Assembly: GCF_016427505.1 (NCBI RefSeq)
Contig: NZ_JAELXS010000002.1
Location: 186,001 to 250,000, forward strand
Source of the DNA: Sphingomonas mollis
GTDB taxonomy: Bacteria > Pseudomonadota > Alphaproteobacteria > Sphingomonadales > Sphingomonadaceae
DNA length: 64,000 nt
Direction of reading: 5' to 3'
A program made the translations under genes and the position numbers. Shown here piece by piece: positions 52,239 to 60,783 of this stretch. Positions within the stretch are counted from its first letter, which is position 1; every line of letters starts with the position of its first letter. Below the pieces are notes generated by a model. The model saw only the letters and a list, made by a program, of their open reading frames with translations. It searched no databases and was not told the DNA's origin.

Positions 52239-52275
52239 GTCCCCGTCAACGGCCATGAAGGGCCGCGACGGGGAC
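52239..52275 (-). terminator. Nested hairpin after the M13 peptidase gene
   Basis: Outer arms GTCCCCGTC (52239-52247) and GACGGGGAC (52267-52275) are perfect complements. An inner stem, CGGCC/GGCCG, stacks almost directly on them around a six-base loop. It begins 17 bases past the M13 stop codon and lies ahead of cckA, separating the two transcripts. There is no T tract. Confidence 0.7.
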
Positions 52276-52291
52276 GGCGCGGGGCGCGTGC

Positions 52292-54367
52292 TTACCAGAC
52301 CTTGATACGGTCGGCCGGCGCCAGATAGTATTTTTCGCCGGGCTTGACCGAGAAGGCGGTGTACCAAGGATCGAGGTTGCGAACGACATAGGCGCGCCAG
52401 TTGCCGGGCGTGTGGGGATCGGTGGTCAACTGCTGGCGGATCGCCGCCTCGCGCGCCTTGGTCTGCCAGACCTGACCGAAGCCCATGAAGAATCGCTGGT
52501 CGCCGGTATATCCCTCGATCACCTTCGCGGGCTTGCCGTTCAGCGAGATCCTGTACGCATCATAGGCGACGGTGGCACCGGCCAGATCGGCCATGTTCTC
52601 ACCCAGCGTCAGCTCGCCGTTCACGTGCATGCCGGGTACCGGCTCGTACGCACCGTACTGGGCGACGACCTTGTCGGTGTACGCCTTGAAACGGGTCACG
52701 TCCTGCGGCGTCCACCATTCGGCGAAATTGCCCTGCGGATCGAACTTGCGGCCCTGATCGTCGAAGTGATGGCTGAGTTCGTGGCCGATGACCGCACCGA
52801 TCGCGCCATAGTTCACCGCCGGATCGGCGTTGGGATCGAAGAACGGCGGTTGCAGGATCGCGGCCGGGAACACGACCTCGTTCATGGTCGGGTTGGCATA
52901 GGCGTTGACCGTCTGCGGCGTCATGAACCACTCGCTGCGATCGACGGGCTTGCCGATCTTGGCGAGCTGGCGGTTGTACTCGAACTCGGCGACGCGATCG
53001 GCGTTGCCCAGCACGTCGCCGCGCACGACCTGAAGTGCGGAATAATCGCGCCACTTGTCGGGGTAGCCGATCTTCGGCGTGAAGGCGGCCAGCTTGGCGC
53101 GGGCCTTCACCTTCGTTTCGGGCGCCATCCATTCCAGCTTCGACAGGCGGACATCCATCGCGGCGATCAGGTTCCTGACCAGCACGTCCATCTTCGCCTT
53201 GGATTCGGGCGGGAAGTAACGCTGGACATAAATCTGGCCGACCGCCTCACCCAGGCTGCCGTTGACCAGGTCGACGCCGCGCTTCCACCGCTCCTTCAAC
53301 TGCGGCGTGCCCGACAGGGTGGTGCCGTAGAACGCGAAATTCTCGTTCACGAACGGGCTCGACAGCTTGGACGCCGCTTCGGAAATGGTGTGGTAGGCAA
53401 GATATTCGCGCCACGTCGACATCGGCGTGGCGGCGGCGATCTTGGCGGTGCCGGCGAGCGCCGATGGCTGGGTGACGATCACCTGCGGCCGGGCGGACAG
53501 TCCTTGCGCGGCGAGCAAAGCCGGCCAGTCGAAGCCCGGCATTCGCGTCGCCAGTTCGGCGGTGGGGACGGGGTTGTACGCCTTTTCCACCTGACGCTGT
53601 TCGGCGCGGGTCCAGTGGACGGTCGCGATCTGCTTTTCCAGATCGTAGATGCGCTTGGCAGCACCCTCGGGATCGGGCTGGCCGGCGAGACGCAGCATCG
53701 TGGCGATGTGCGTCACGTACTTCGTCCGCGCCTCGATGAACTTCGGATTGTCGACGAGGTAGTAATCGCGGTCCGGCAAGCCCAGACCACCCTGCCCGGC
53801 ATAGACCGTGTAGACGGTGTTGTCCTTCAGGTCCTGTTGCACGGAAAGGCCGATCGGCACGTCCATGCCGTGGCGAGTCGCCTCGCCGAACGCGGTGGCG
53901 AGGTCTTTCGGCGTCTTCACCAGCGCGATCCTGTCGAGATAGGGCTTCAGCGGGGCGGCGCCCTTCGCCTCGATCGCGGCGGCGTCCATGAAGCTGGCAT
54001 AGGTGGTGCCGATCTTGTCGCCGATGCTGCCGGGCGCGTTCTGGGCCTTGGCGGCATCTTCGATCACGATGCGGGTGCGCTGGTCGGACAGGTCGCGCAG
54101 GATGCCGAAGCCGCCCCAGCTGGACTTGTCGGCGGGGATTTCGGTCTTGTCCTGCCACTTGCCATTGACGAAACGGTAGAAGTCGTCGCCCGGCTTCACG
54201 CTCCTGTCCATGTTGGCGAGCTCGACGCCGAAATCGCCGAGCTTCGGCTTGCCGGCGGTGGTGTCAGCCGTGGCAGCCGGCGTTGCGGTCTGCGGGGCAG
54301 AACCTGCCAGGGCGGCGGTCGACGCGGCGGAGGCGAGCAGGAGGGCGGCGAACAGGCGCTGATGCAT
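52292..54367 (-). CDS. Exported M13-family (neprilysin-like) zinc endopeptidase
   Basis: A 691-residue metallopeptidase. The N-terminus MHQRLFAALLLASAASTAALAGS is a signal peptide, so it acts in the periplasm or outside. The zinc site is HELSH at 529-533 in VIGHELSHHFDDQGR, with Glu590 in GENMADLAG. NAYANPTMNEVVFPAAILQ supplies the substrate-binding Asn-Ala-Tyr motif. DDFYRFVNGKW near the N-terminus and the terminal RIKVW are family traits. It stands alone, with a hairpin behind it and 63 bp to the DUF2062 gene ahead. Confidence 0.95.
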   Translation of the reverse strand: MHQRLFAALLLASAASTAALAGSAPQTATPAATADTTAGKPKLGDFGVELANMDRSVKPGDDFYRFVNGKWQDKTEIPADKSSWGGFGILRDLSDQRTRIVIEDAAKAQNAPGSIGDKIGTTYASFMDAAAIEAKGAAPLKPYLDRIALVKTPKDLATAFGEATRHGMDVPIGLSVQQDLKDNTVYTVYAGQGGLGLPDRDYYLVDNPKFIEARTKYVTHIATMLRLAGQPDPEGAAKRIYDLEKQIATVHWTRAEQRQVEKAYNPVPTAELATRMPGFDWPALLAAQGLSARPQVIVTQPSALAGTAKIAAATPMSTWREYLAYHTISEAASKLSSPFVNENFAFYGTTLSGTPQLKERWKRGVDLVNGSLGEAVGQIYVQRYFPPESKAKMDVLVRNLIAAMDVRLSKLEWMAPETKVKARAKLAAFTPKIGYPDKWRDYSALQVVRGDVLGNADRVAEFEYNRQLAKIGKPVDRSEWFMTPQTVNAYANPTMNEVVFPAAILQPPFFDPNADPAVNYGAIGAVIGHELSHHFDDQGRKFDPQGNFAEWWTPQDVTRFKAYTDKVVAQYGAYEPVPGMHVNGELTLGENMADLAGATVAYDAYRISLNGKPAKVIEGYTGDQRFFMGFGQVWQTKAREAAIRQQLTTDPHTPGNWRAYVVRNLDPWYTAFSVKPGEKYYLAPADRIKVW

Positions 54368-54430
54368 CGATGATCCTTGGGAAAGGTCCTGGGATAGATG
54401 CCGCGTGTTGTACTCCGCTGAAACGCCTCG

Positions 54431-54985
54431 TCAATTAACGTTGTGATGATGCCGCGTGCGCCACTTGCGGGCGATCCACAGCCGCCAGCCGAGCGTGGAG
54501 AGCGCATAACCGACCGCCGCCGCCACGACCGCGATGACGACCAGACCGGTGATCGTCGCCGGCCCTGCTTTCCACAGCCATTGCAGCCAGTTGGTGGCGG
54601 CATCGGCCACCGGCTGGGCGACGACGGGGGCGTCGAGGCGCAGCATCCAGGTGCCGATCCAATAGGCAGCGACGAGGATGAAGGGCGTGGTCAGCGGATT
54701 GGTGACGAACGTCGTCAGCGCGGCGACCGGCACGTTGGCGCGGAACGGCAGCGCGAAGACGGCGGCGATGGCGATCTGCGCGACCGGGAACAGCACGCCC
54801 GCCACCATGCCGAGCGCGACGCCGCGCGGCACCGAGCGGCGGGTGAAGCGCCACAGTTCGGGCGCCAGCACGCGGTGGGCGACGGGGCGGAGCATCCGGC
54901 TCCGCTCCATCGACTCGCGGGTCGGCAGGTTGCGGCGGCACCACGCAGCGCTGCGGTGCCAGACGCCGGGAGCGGTCGATGCCAT
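54431..54985 (-). CDS. DUF2062 membrane protein
   Basis: A 184-residue predicted inner-membrane protein of unknown function. Typical DUF2062 features are the N-terminal amphipathic region, a helix VALGMVAGVLFPVAQIAIAA, the motif TTFVTNPLTTPFILVAAYWIG and a last helix ITGLVVIAVVAAAVGYAL. The tail is basic and His-rich (RKWRTRHHHN). Its ATG overlaps the smpB stop (ATGA), so the two are coupled. Confidence 0.87.
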   Translation of the reverse strand: MASTAPGVWHRSAAWCRRNLPTRESMERSRMLRPVAHRVLAPELWRFTRRSVPRGVALGMVAGVLFPVAQIAIAAVFALPFRANVPVAALTTFVTNPLTTPFILVAAYWIGTWMLRLDAPVVAQPVADAATNWLQWLWKAGPATITGLVVIAVVAAAVGYALSTLGWRLWIARKWRTRHHHNVN

Positions 54986-55467
54986 CAGCCGCGATCGCGG
55001 AGCACGCGCCCGGCCTCGCGCTTCCACTCGCGTTCCTTGATGTGTTCGCGCTTGTCGTGGTCCTTGCGGCCCTTCGCCAGCGCCAGTTCGACCTTCGCGC
55101 GGCCCTGAGAGTTGAAATAGACCGACAGCGGCACGAGCGTCATGCCCTGTCGGGCGACGGCGCCGTGCATCTTGTTGATCTCGCGTTCGTGCAGCAGCAG
55201 CTTGCGCGGGCGTTTCGCCTCGTGATTGAAGCGGTTGCCGTGGCTGAATTCGGGGACGTTGGCGTTGACCAGCCAGACCTCCTTGCCCTTCACCTCGGCA
55301 TAGCTTTCCGCGATCGATCCTTCGCCGAAGCGCAGGCTCTTCACCTCCGTACCGGTCAGCGCGATCCCCGCCTCGTAGACGGTATCGATCGAATATTCGA
55401 ACCGCGCGCGACGGTTCTCGGCGACGATCTTCTTCTTGTCGAAGGCGACGGGTTTGGGGCGGGGCAT
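54985..55467 (-). CDS. smpB: SsrA-binding protein SmpB
   Basis: Partner of tmRNA in rescuing stalled ribosomes. The 160-residue protein has the OB-fold segments [32 protein letters not shown], the RNA-binding [22 protein letters not shown], and the basic C-terminal tail [21 protein letters not shown] that enters the mRNA channel. Upstream lies the second copy of the promoter/leader module described at 55541-55690. No ssrA gene is in the window. Confidence 0.97.
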   Translation of the reverse strand: MPRPKPVAFDKKKIVAENRRARFEYSIDTVYEAGIALTGTEVKSLRFGEGSIAESYAEVKGKEVWLVNANVPEFSHGNRFNHEAKRPRKLLLHEREINKMHGAVARQGMTLVPLSVYFNSQGRAKVELALAKGRKDHDKREHIKEREWKREAGRVLRDRG

Positions 55468-55540
55468 GTGGGGTGCGATGTAGGCGGCCGATACGCCGTT
55501 GGGAAGCGGCGGACGCCGAGTGGGCGTAAAGTGACGACCG

Positions 55541-55588
55541 TTAGAGCAAGTGGCCGGGGCGGAAGGTCTCGAAAGTCACACCTGACAT
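55541..55588 (-). CDS. Candidate 15-residue leader peptide upstream of smpB
   Basis: A short frame reading [15 protein letters not shown], from an ATG at 55588 to a TAA at 55541-55543. It shares GVTFETF and a following xxxHL pattern with the short frame that overlaps argJ. Of the base differences in the shared core, both are silent. It ends 73 bases before smpB, so it is not directly coupled. The frame might be a leader peptide or a by-product of a conserved RNA structure. Confidence 0.38.
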   Translation of the reverse strand: MSGVTFETFRPGHLL

Positions 55589-55690
55589 GCGCGCGATCGG
55601 GCGCGGGCGCACGCATGCGCGATATTATACGGGCGATGGGAAAGAGCGGGAGTTCGTTGGGGTTAGCCGAGGTCTTGTCCTGTAGGACAG
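55580..55690 (-). promoter_or_regulatory. Promoter/leader module upstream of smpB (copy B)
   Basis: On the minus strand: CTGTCCTACAG (55690-55680), 50 nt, TATAAT (55629-55624), a CG-rich block containing GCGCATGCG and GATCGCGCGCATG, then GTGTGACTTTYGAGACYTTC as in the argJ copy. It is the likely smpB promoter. The 443 bp between smpB (55467) and dapA (55911) hold this module and a separate repeat nearer dapA. Confidence 0.58.
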
Positions 55691-55715
55691 GGTTTTCTTT
55701 GGGAGGGATGTTTAC

Positions 55716-55896
55716 GAGGAGACGCGGAGACGCGGAGAAGAATGGGTTCGCGCAGATGCGCGGAGGACGCTGAGAGTTGCGTTCGGTGAGATGTTTTCTC
55801 TTTTTCAGAACCTTGGAATTGGTCTGCCGGATCGCTCCGGTGCGTTTCTTCTCTGCGTTCTCTGCGCCTCTGCGCGAACATTCTTCTTCGGCGCAA
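55716..55896. repeat. Imperfect inverted-repeat element between smpB and dapA
   Basis: Arms at 55747-55776 and 55848-55878 are about 30 bases long and complementary with roughly five mismatches. They are built on variants of CGCAGAGAACGCAGAG. Flanking stretches (GACGCGGAGACGCGGAGAAG; TTCTTCGGCGCAA) extend the element. Sequences of this type are widespread dispersed repeats that give spurious translations such as SRRGAENAEKK and NPFFSASPR. No transposase is present. Confidence 0.6.
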
Positions 55897-55910
55897 CTCA
55901 ATCGTCGCTC

Positions 55911-56795
55911 CTAGATCAATCCGGCGTGCGCCAGTGCGGCATCGACCAGCGTGCGCGAGGCGTCGTTGGCGGGGGTCATCGGCAGGCGGAGATGTGGGGG
56001 GAAGCCGGGGCGGATGCGGGTCATGGCGTATTTTACGGGGCCGGGCGAGGCGTCGGTGAACATCGCGTCATGGAGCGGATAGAGGCGGTCGTGCAGGCCA
56101 AGCGCGGTCGCCATGTCGCCGGCCGCACATGCTGCCTGAAAATCGGCGCACAGGCGCGGCGCGGCGTTGGCGGTGACGGAGATGCAGCCGGTGCCGCCCA
56201 TCGCGTTATAGGCGAGCGCGAGGTCGTCGTTGCCCGACAGCTGGACGAAGTCCGGCCCTAACGCGGCGCGATGCTGGGACACGCGGCCGAGCGCGCCCGA
56301 CGCGTCCTTGATGCCGACGAACACCTGCGGAAACGCCTGCACGATGCGGATGACGGTGGCGGGCTGGATATCGGTGACGGTGCGGCCCGGCACGTTGTAG
56401 AGGACGATCGGCAACGGCGCGTCGGCGGCCAGCGCCTCGAAATGGCGGAAGATGCCTTCCTGCGAGGGGCGGTTGTAATAGGGCGGCACCATCAGCGCGG
56501 CGTCGGCGCCGGCGTCTTTGGCGGCGCGCAGATTGGCGGTGGCGACGCGGGTGTCGTTTGAGCCGGCGCCGGCGATGACGGGCACCCGCCCCCGCGCCTG
56601 ATCGACGCAGACGCGGACGACGTGGAAATGTTCGTCATAGCTGAGCGTCGCGGCCTCACCCGTGGTGCCACAGGCGACCAGCGCGGCCGATCCTTCCGCG
56701 ATCTGCCATTCGACAAAATCGCGGAACACCGCCTCGTCGAAATCACCGGCCGCGTCGAACGGGGTCACGAGCGCGGGAATCGAACCGGAAAACAT
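55911..56795 (-). CDS. dapA: 4-hydroxy-tetrahydrodipicolinate synthase
   Basis: Condenses pyruvate with aspartate semialdehyde in the lysine/diaminopimelate pathway, using the product of Asd. The 294-residue protein starts MFSGSIPALVTPFD. It has the GTTGEA substrate motif with Thr44 and Thr45, catalytic Tyr133 in LYNVPGRT and the Schiff-base Lys163 in VGIKDASG. AAGGAC lies upstream of the ATG. It diverges from the transglycosylase gene across 77 bp. Confidence 0.96.
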   Translation of the reverse strand: MFSGSIPALVTPFDAAGDFDEAVFRDFVEWQIAEGSAALVACGTTGEAATLSYDEHFHVVRVCVDQARGRVPVIAGAGSNDTRVATANLRAAKDAGADAALMVPPYYNRPSQEGIFRHFEALAADAPLPIVLYNVPGRTVTDIQPATVIRIVQAFPQVFVGIKDASGALGRVSQHRAALGPDFVQLSGNDDLALAYNAMGGTGCISVTANAAPRLCADFQAACAAGDMATALGLHDRLYPLHDAMFTDASPGPVKYAMTRIRPGFPPHLRLPMTPANDASRTLVDAALAHAGLI

Positions 56796-56872
56796 GGGTG
56801 CAGGCGTCCTTTTGGGCAGCTTGGGTGCATTTCGTTCAGGACAGATACGGGTGCGATGCGTAATCTGTCCAC

Positions 56873-58927
56873 ATGATCGCACCGATGAAATCAGGGATGC
56901 TGCTGGCGATGCTGGCCGGCACCGCCGCGCTGTCCCAATCCACACCCCCCTATTCCACCCAGTCGCAGGACGCGATCGACCGCGCCCAGACCGAGGCCGC
57001 CAATCGCGGCGCGGCGACTGCGACCGCCACCACCGGCCGCCCCGCCGCCCCGGCGATGGTGGCCCCCAGCAATCCTGCGATCGCATCGGCGCTGGCGCAG
57101 TGGCGTGCCCTGCAACAGACGGACGCGTTGCCGTTCGACAGCTATGCCAATTTCGTGATCGCGCATCCCGGGTGGCCGGGCGAGACGGCGAACCGGCGCG
57201 CGGCGGAGCGGCAGGCGGGACTGGGCACCGGATCGCCGGGGAATGTCGCGGCGTTCTTTCGCAAATATCCGCCGCTGACGGCGACGGGCATGGTGGCACA
57301 GGCCCGCGCGTTGCTGGCGGCGGGCGACCGGGCGGGGGCCGATGCGGCGGCACGGGCGGCGTGGCGGATGGGGTCGCTGTCGACGACCGACGAGAGCGCG
57401 GTACTAACCAGCTTTCCCGGCGCGCTGACGCCCGCCGATCAGGACGCGCGCATGGATGCGCTGTTGTGGCAGGGGCAGACGACGCTGGCGATGCGGCAAT
57501 TGCCGCTGGTCAGCGCGGCGAAGCGGCCGGTGTTCGAGGCGCGGCTGGCATTCCGGACGAAGGCGGCCAATGCCGCCGAACTGTCGGCGGCGACGCAGGC
57601 GCTGTACGCGAACGACCCCGGTTATATCGCGGATCGCGCGACGTGGCTGCGCGATACGCTGAGCCCCAGTGCGCGGACCTGGCTGGCGCAGACGCGGATG
57701 CTGGCGAGCCGGCCGGGCCATGTCGAGAAATGGTACGAGGTGCTGCTGGTCAACGCGCGCGGCGCGGCGGCGGACGGGCAATATCAGGTCGCATACGACA
57801 TCGCGCGGCAGATCGACGATGCCTATCCGGTCGGCACCGACGTTTCGACCAAGCCGTATGGCGAGCGGGACGATTACACCTCGCTGGCGTGGCTGGCGGG
57901 ACAGACGGCGCTGAAGCAGTTGAACCGGCCCGCCGATGCGATGACGATGTTCGATCGTTATGGCCGTGGCAGTCAGGCGCCGCAGACGCGGGCCAAGGGT
58001 TTCTACTGGGCCGGACGGGCGGCGGAAGCGGCCGGCATGGCCGAGCAGGCGACGGCGTTCTATGCGCGGGCGGCGGGGTATCGCGACCAATATTATGGGC
58101 AACTGGCGCTGGAGCGGACGGGTCGTCCCCTCGCCGCCCCGCCGGCGATCGCGGCGCCGACCATCGACCCCGCGATCCGCGCCGCCTTTACCAATCGAGA
58201 GACGGTGCAGGCGGCGCGTTTTCTGGGGCAGATCGGCCAGTGGCAGGACCAGACCGCCTTCGTCCGCCAGATCGCGGCGGATGCGACCAGCCCGACGGAT
58301 CATCTGCTGGCGGACGAGCTGTCGCGGCAGATCGGCCGCCCTGACCTAGCGGTGATGGTTGGGCGCAGCGCGATGCAGAACGGGCTGACCGATTATTCGG
58401 CGGCGGGCTTCCCCGTCGTGCCGGTGCCGGCGGGGTATGAGGGCAATTGGACGCTGATCCATGCGATCGCGCGGCAGGAGAGCCAGTTCGACCGGGCGGC
58501 GGTCAGCGGCGCGGGCGCGCGTGGCCTGATGCAGTTGATGCCGGCCACCGCGCGCGAACAGGGCGGCAAGATCGGCCTGAGCTTCACGCCCGAGCAATTG
58601 TCGAGCGATCCGTTCATCTCGATCATGCTGGGATCGAGTTATTTCCAGCGCGTCTATGCCAATTACAACAGCTTCCCGCTGGCGGTGGCGGCATACAATG
58701 CCGGTGGCGGCAACGTGAACAAGTGGCTGCGCCAGTTCGGCGATCCGCGCACCGGCGCGATCGACATGGTCGATTGGGTCGAGCTGATCCCGTATGGCGA
58801 AACGCGCAATTACGTGCAGCGGGTGCTGGAGAATGCGGTCGTGTACGACCTGATGAACCCCACGCGGGCGAAGAGCCAGGGCGCGGCGCGGCTGTCCTGG
58901 TATCTCGGCAAGTCGCGGCCGGGCTGA
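56873..58927 (+). CDS. Soluble lytic murein transglycosylase (Slt70-like)
   Basis: Cleaves peptidoglycan glycan strands, leaving 1,6-anhydro-MurNAc ends. The 684-residue protein has a hydrophobic N-terminus (MIAPMKSGMLLAMLAGTAALS) for export, a long alpha-helical superhelix (about 60-500), and a C-terminal SLT domain with catalytic Glu536 in ARQESQFDRAAVSGAGARGLMQLMPATA and the AAYNAGGGNVNKWL motif. The product feeds recycling through AmgK and MurU. The ATG overlaps no clear ribosome site. Its stop overlaps the next start by one base. Confidence 0.93.
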   Translation: MIAPMKSGMLLAMLAGTAALSQSTPPYSTQSQDAIDRAQTEAANRGAATATATTGRPAAPAMVAPSNPAIASALAQWRALQQTDALPFDSYANFVIAHPGWPGETANRRAAERQAGLGTGSPGNVAAFFRKYPPLTATGMVAQARALLAAGDRAGADAAARAAWRMGSLSTTDESAVLTSFPGALTPADQDARMDALLWQGQTTLAMRQLPLVSAAKRPVFEARLAFRTKAANAAELSAATQALYANDPGYIADRATWLRDTLSPSARTWLAQTRMLASRPGHVEKWYEVLLVNARGAAADGQYQVAYDIARQIDDAYPVGTDVSTKPYGERDDYTSLAWLAGQTALKQLNRPADAMTMFDRYGRGSQAPQTRAKGFYWAGRAAEAAGMAEQATAFYARAAGYRDQYYGQLALERTGRPLAAPPAIAAPTIDPAIRAAFTNRETVQAARFLGQIGQWQDQTAFVRQIAADATSPTDHLLADELSRQIGRPDLAVMVGRSAMQNGLTDYSAAGFPVVPVPAGYEGNWTLIHAIARQESQFDRAAVSGAGARGLMQLMPATAREQGGKIGLSFTPEQLSSDPFISIMLGSSYFQRVYANYNSFPLAVAAYNAGGGNVNKWLRQFGDPRTGAIDMVDWVELIPYGETRNYVQRVLENAVVYDLMNPTRAKSQGAARLSWYLGKSRPG

Positions 58928-59412
58928 TGGAGCCGCGGCCCAATTACATCACGCCGGCCGGCTATGCGACGCTGCGCGCGGAATATGAGCGGTTGTTCGG
59001 CACCGAACGCCCGGCGCTGGTCGAAACGATCAGCTGGGCGGCGGGCAATGGCGACCGATCAGAGAATGGCGATTACATCTATGGCCGCAAGCGGCTGCGC
59101 GAGATCGACCGGCGGCTGGGCTGGCTGTCGAAGCGGATGAAGGCGGCCAAGGTCGTCGATCCCGCCCGGCAGGAGGACCGCGCGCGGGCGTGGTTCGGCG
59201 CCAGCGTGACGATCGCGGACGAGGACGATCAGGAGCGCACGCTGACGCTGGTCGGGGACGACGAGGCGGATGCGGGTGCCGGGCGGATCGGGTGGAGCGC
59301 GCCGCTGGCCCGTGCCCTGCGCGGCAGTGCGGTCGGCGACCTGCGCCGGGTGACGCTGCCCGCCGGCGAGAAGGAATATGAGGTTGTGGCGGTCGCCTAT
59401 CCGGCGGCGTGA
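58927..59412 (+). CDS. greB: GreA/GreB-family transcription elongation factor
   Basis: A 161-residue factor that rescues backtracked RNA polymerase by stimulating transcript cleavage. The N-terminal coiled coil carries the acidic tip GDRSENGDYIYGRKRLREIDRR (Asp43, Glu46 and Asp49 region); the GDYIYG stretch and overall form point to GreB over GreA. The C-terminal FKBP-like domain contains APLARALRGSAVGDLRRVTLP. Its ATG shares one base with the preceding stop (TGATG), so it is coupled to the transglycosylase gene. Confidence 0.85.
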   Translation: MEPRPNYITPAGYATLRAEYERLFGTERPALVETISWAAGNGDRSENGDYIYGRKRLREIDRRLGWLSKRMKAAKVVDPARQEDRARAWFGASVTIADEDDQERTLTLVGDDEADAGAGRIGWSAPLARALRGSAVGDLRRVTLPAGEKEYEVVAVAYPAA

Positions 59413-59460
59413 GGAACACCGCCCTGCCCGCATCGGTTGACGGTCGAAGGAGACACGAGG

Positions 59461-59661
59461 ATGACGGAGCACCCACGCGATATTCCGGCCCGCGAGGCCG
59501 AGGACGAGGCGATCATCAGGGCGGCGCTGCGCGAGACGGGTCTGGATGCGATCGCGGGTGGTATGGGCGGCAGTCTTCAGGCCGAACTTGCGTTGCAGGC
59601 CGAACTGCGCGACGCGAACGATGACGACGAGGCTGAGCCGGACGCAATCGTGACGCGGTGA
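59461..59661 (+). CDS. Small acidic protein of unknown function
   Basis: A 66-residue, strongly acidic protein (MTEHPRDIPAREAEDEAIIRA at the start; DANDDDEAEPD near the end) with no cysteine, signal or membrane segment. GGAG lies nine bases ahead of the ATG at 59461. An ATG-less extension upstream is possible but would start at a poorer site. It sits between greB and the NYN-domain gene on the same strand and may be co-transcribed. Confidence 0.62.
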   Translation: MTEHPRDIPAREAEDEAIIRAALRETGLDAIAGGMGGSLQAELALQAELRDANDDDEAEPDAIVTR

Positions 59662-59706
59662 CGGGGAGAGGCTTGCGGGCGGAGGGCGGCTCGGCGAGAA
59701 GGCGCG

Positions 59707-60513
59707 ATGGATTACACCCCCACCCGTAACGTCGCGCTGCTGATCGACGCCGACAATGCCTCCGCCGCGACGCTGGACCCGGTGCTGACCGTGCTGGCGG
59801 AGCTGGGGACGGTCAACGTGCGGCGGGTGTACGGCAACTGGTCGAAACCTGGCCTGAAGGGCTGGCGCGACATGACCGTGAAGCACGGCATCGAGCCGCA
59901 GCAGCAGTTCGACCTGACCAAGGGCAAGAACGCCACCGACATGAAAATGACGATCGACGCCATGGACCTGTTGTTCCGCGGCAAGATCGAGGGGTTCGGC
60001 ATCATGTCGTCGGATTCGGACTTCATGCCGCTGGCGATGCGCATCCGGCAGGAAGGCATCCCGGTGTACGGCTTCGGCACCAGCCGGACGCCCGAGGCCT
60101 TTCGACAGGCCTGCACCCGCTTCATCGATGTCGGCGCGCTGAGGACGGCGGATGCGGGGACGAAACGGCCGGTGGTGGCGACCGACGTGCCGATTTCCGA
60201 TTCACTGCCGCCGGCGATCGGTGCCGCGCCGGCCGCGGCGTCGGCCACGGGCGCACGGCCGGTGGCGGCGAAAGCGGGTGGGTCGGTCGATCCCGAACTG
60301 CTGCAATTGCTGATCGACGCCTATGATTCGGTGCGTCGTGACGAGCGGGGGTTCGTCAGCCTGTCGGCGATGGGCCAGTTGGCCGCCAACCGATCGAGCT
60401 TCGACGTGCGTAATTTCGGCTATCGCCGGCTGGTCGATCTGGTCGCCGCCGTACCGAACTTTCAAATTGAGCTGCGCGACAATGGCCGGTCCTATGTCAG
60501 ACGGGTACGCTGA
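59707..60513 (+). CDS. NYN-domain protein with C-terminal OST-HTH/LOTUS domain
   Basis: A 268-residue protein. Residues 1-145 form a NYN (PIN-like) domain: LLIDADNAS with Asp14 and Asp16, NATDMKMTIDAMDLL, and SSDSDFMPLAMRIRQEG supply the acidic metal site expected of a ribonuclease. An Ala/Pro-rich linker leads to residues about 193-265, which resemble the OST-HTH/LOTUS domain (LLQLLIDAYDSVRRDERGFVSLSAMG, FDVRNFGYRRLVDLV), an RNA-binding module. A role in RNA turnover is inferred from the two domains. It converges on the 44-residue membrane protein gene. Confidence 0.87.
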   Translation: MDYTPTRNVALLIDADNASAATLDPVLTVLAELGTVNVRRVYGNWSKPGLKGWRDMTVKHGIEPQQQFDLTKGKNATDMKMTIDAMDLLFRGKIEGFGIMSSDSDFMPLAMRIRQEGIPVYGFGTSRTPEAFRQACTRFIDVGALRTADAGTKRPVVATDVPISDSLPPAIGAAPAAASATGARPVAAKAGGSVDPELLQLLIDAYDSVRRDERGFVSLSAMGQLAANRSSFDVRNFGYRRLVDLVAAVPNFQIELRDNGRSYVRRVR

Positions 60514-60536
60514 ATACCGCGCACCGGACCGACTTG

Positions 60537-60671
60537 TTATCGGACGGTTTCGATCGGGGCGTTCGTATCGGGCAGCGCCGGCATCTGGGCCGAATGCGCA
60601 CCGACCACCGCCGCACCGGCCGCGATCAGCACGATGAATGCAGCAAGTCTACCGGTACGTTGGCGGGGCAT
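60537..60671 (-). CDS. 44-residue single-pass membrane protein
   Basis: A short gene on the minus strand, starting ATG at 60671 and ending TAA at 60537-60539. The product begins MPRQRTGRLAAFIVLIAAGA, with a basic N-terminus followed by a hydrophobic helix (about 9-25) and a polar tail ending NAPIETVR. GGAG stands six bases ahead of the ATG, one of the best ribosome sites in the window. A CtrA-like box lies about 70 bp upstream. I do not recognise a family. Confidence 0.6.
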   Translation of the reverse strand: MPRQRTGRLAAFIVLIAAGAAVVGAHSAQMPALPDTNAPIETVR

Positions 60672-60739
60672 CACACTCTCCAGACATTGAAAAGCCTCTG
60701 CCGGGCCTGTTACCCGCGCCGATATCGATTGTTACAGAA

Positions 60740-60754
60740 TTAATCCAGCGTTAA
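60740..60754. promoter_or_regulatory. Candidate CtrA box
   Basis: TTAATCCAGCGTTAA: two TTAA half-sites separated by seven bases, the spacing of the CtrA consensus TTAA-N7-TTAAC; the base after the second TTAA is T rather than C on either reading. It lies in an AT-rich 110-bp gap, about 70 bp upstream of the 44-residue membrane protein gene. The site is suggestive because CckA and DivL, which control CtrA, are encoded in this window. Confidence 0.4.
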
Positions 60755-60783
60755 TCTGCTGCAACTCGTCGATTTTTAGTGGA

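Noticed and set aside
55670..55901. Open frame giving SRRGAENAEKK and NPFFSASPR
   Set aside because: These peptides are known spurious translations of a dispersed repeat, not a real protein.
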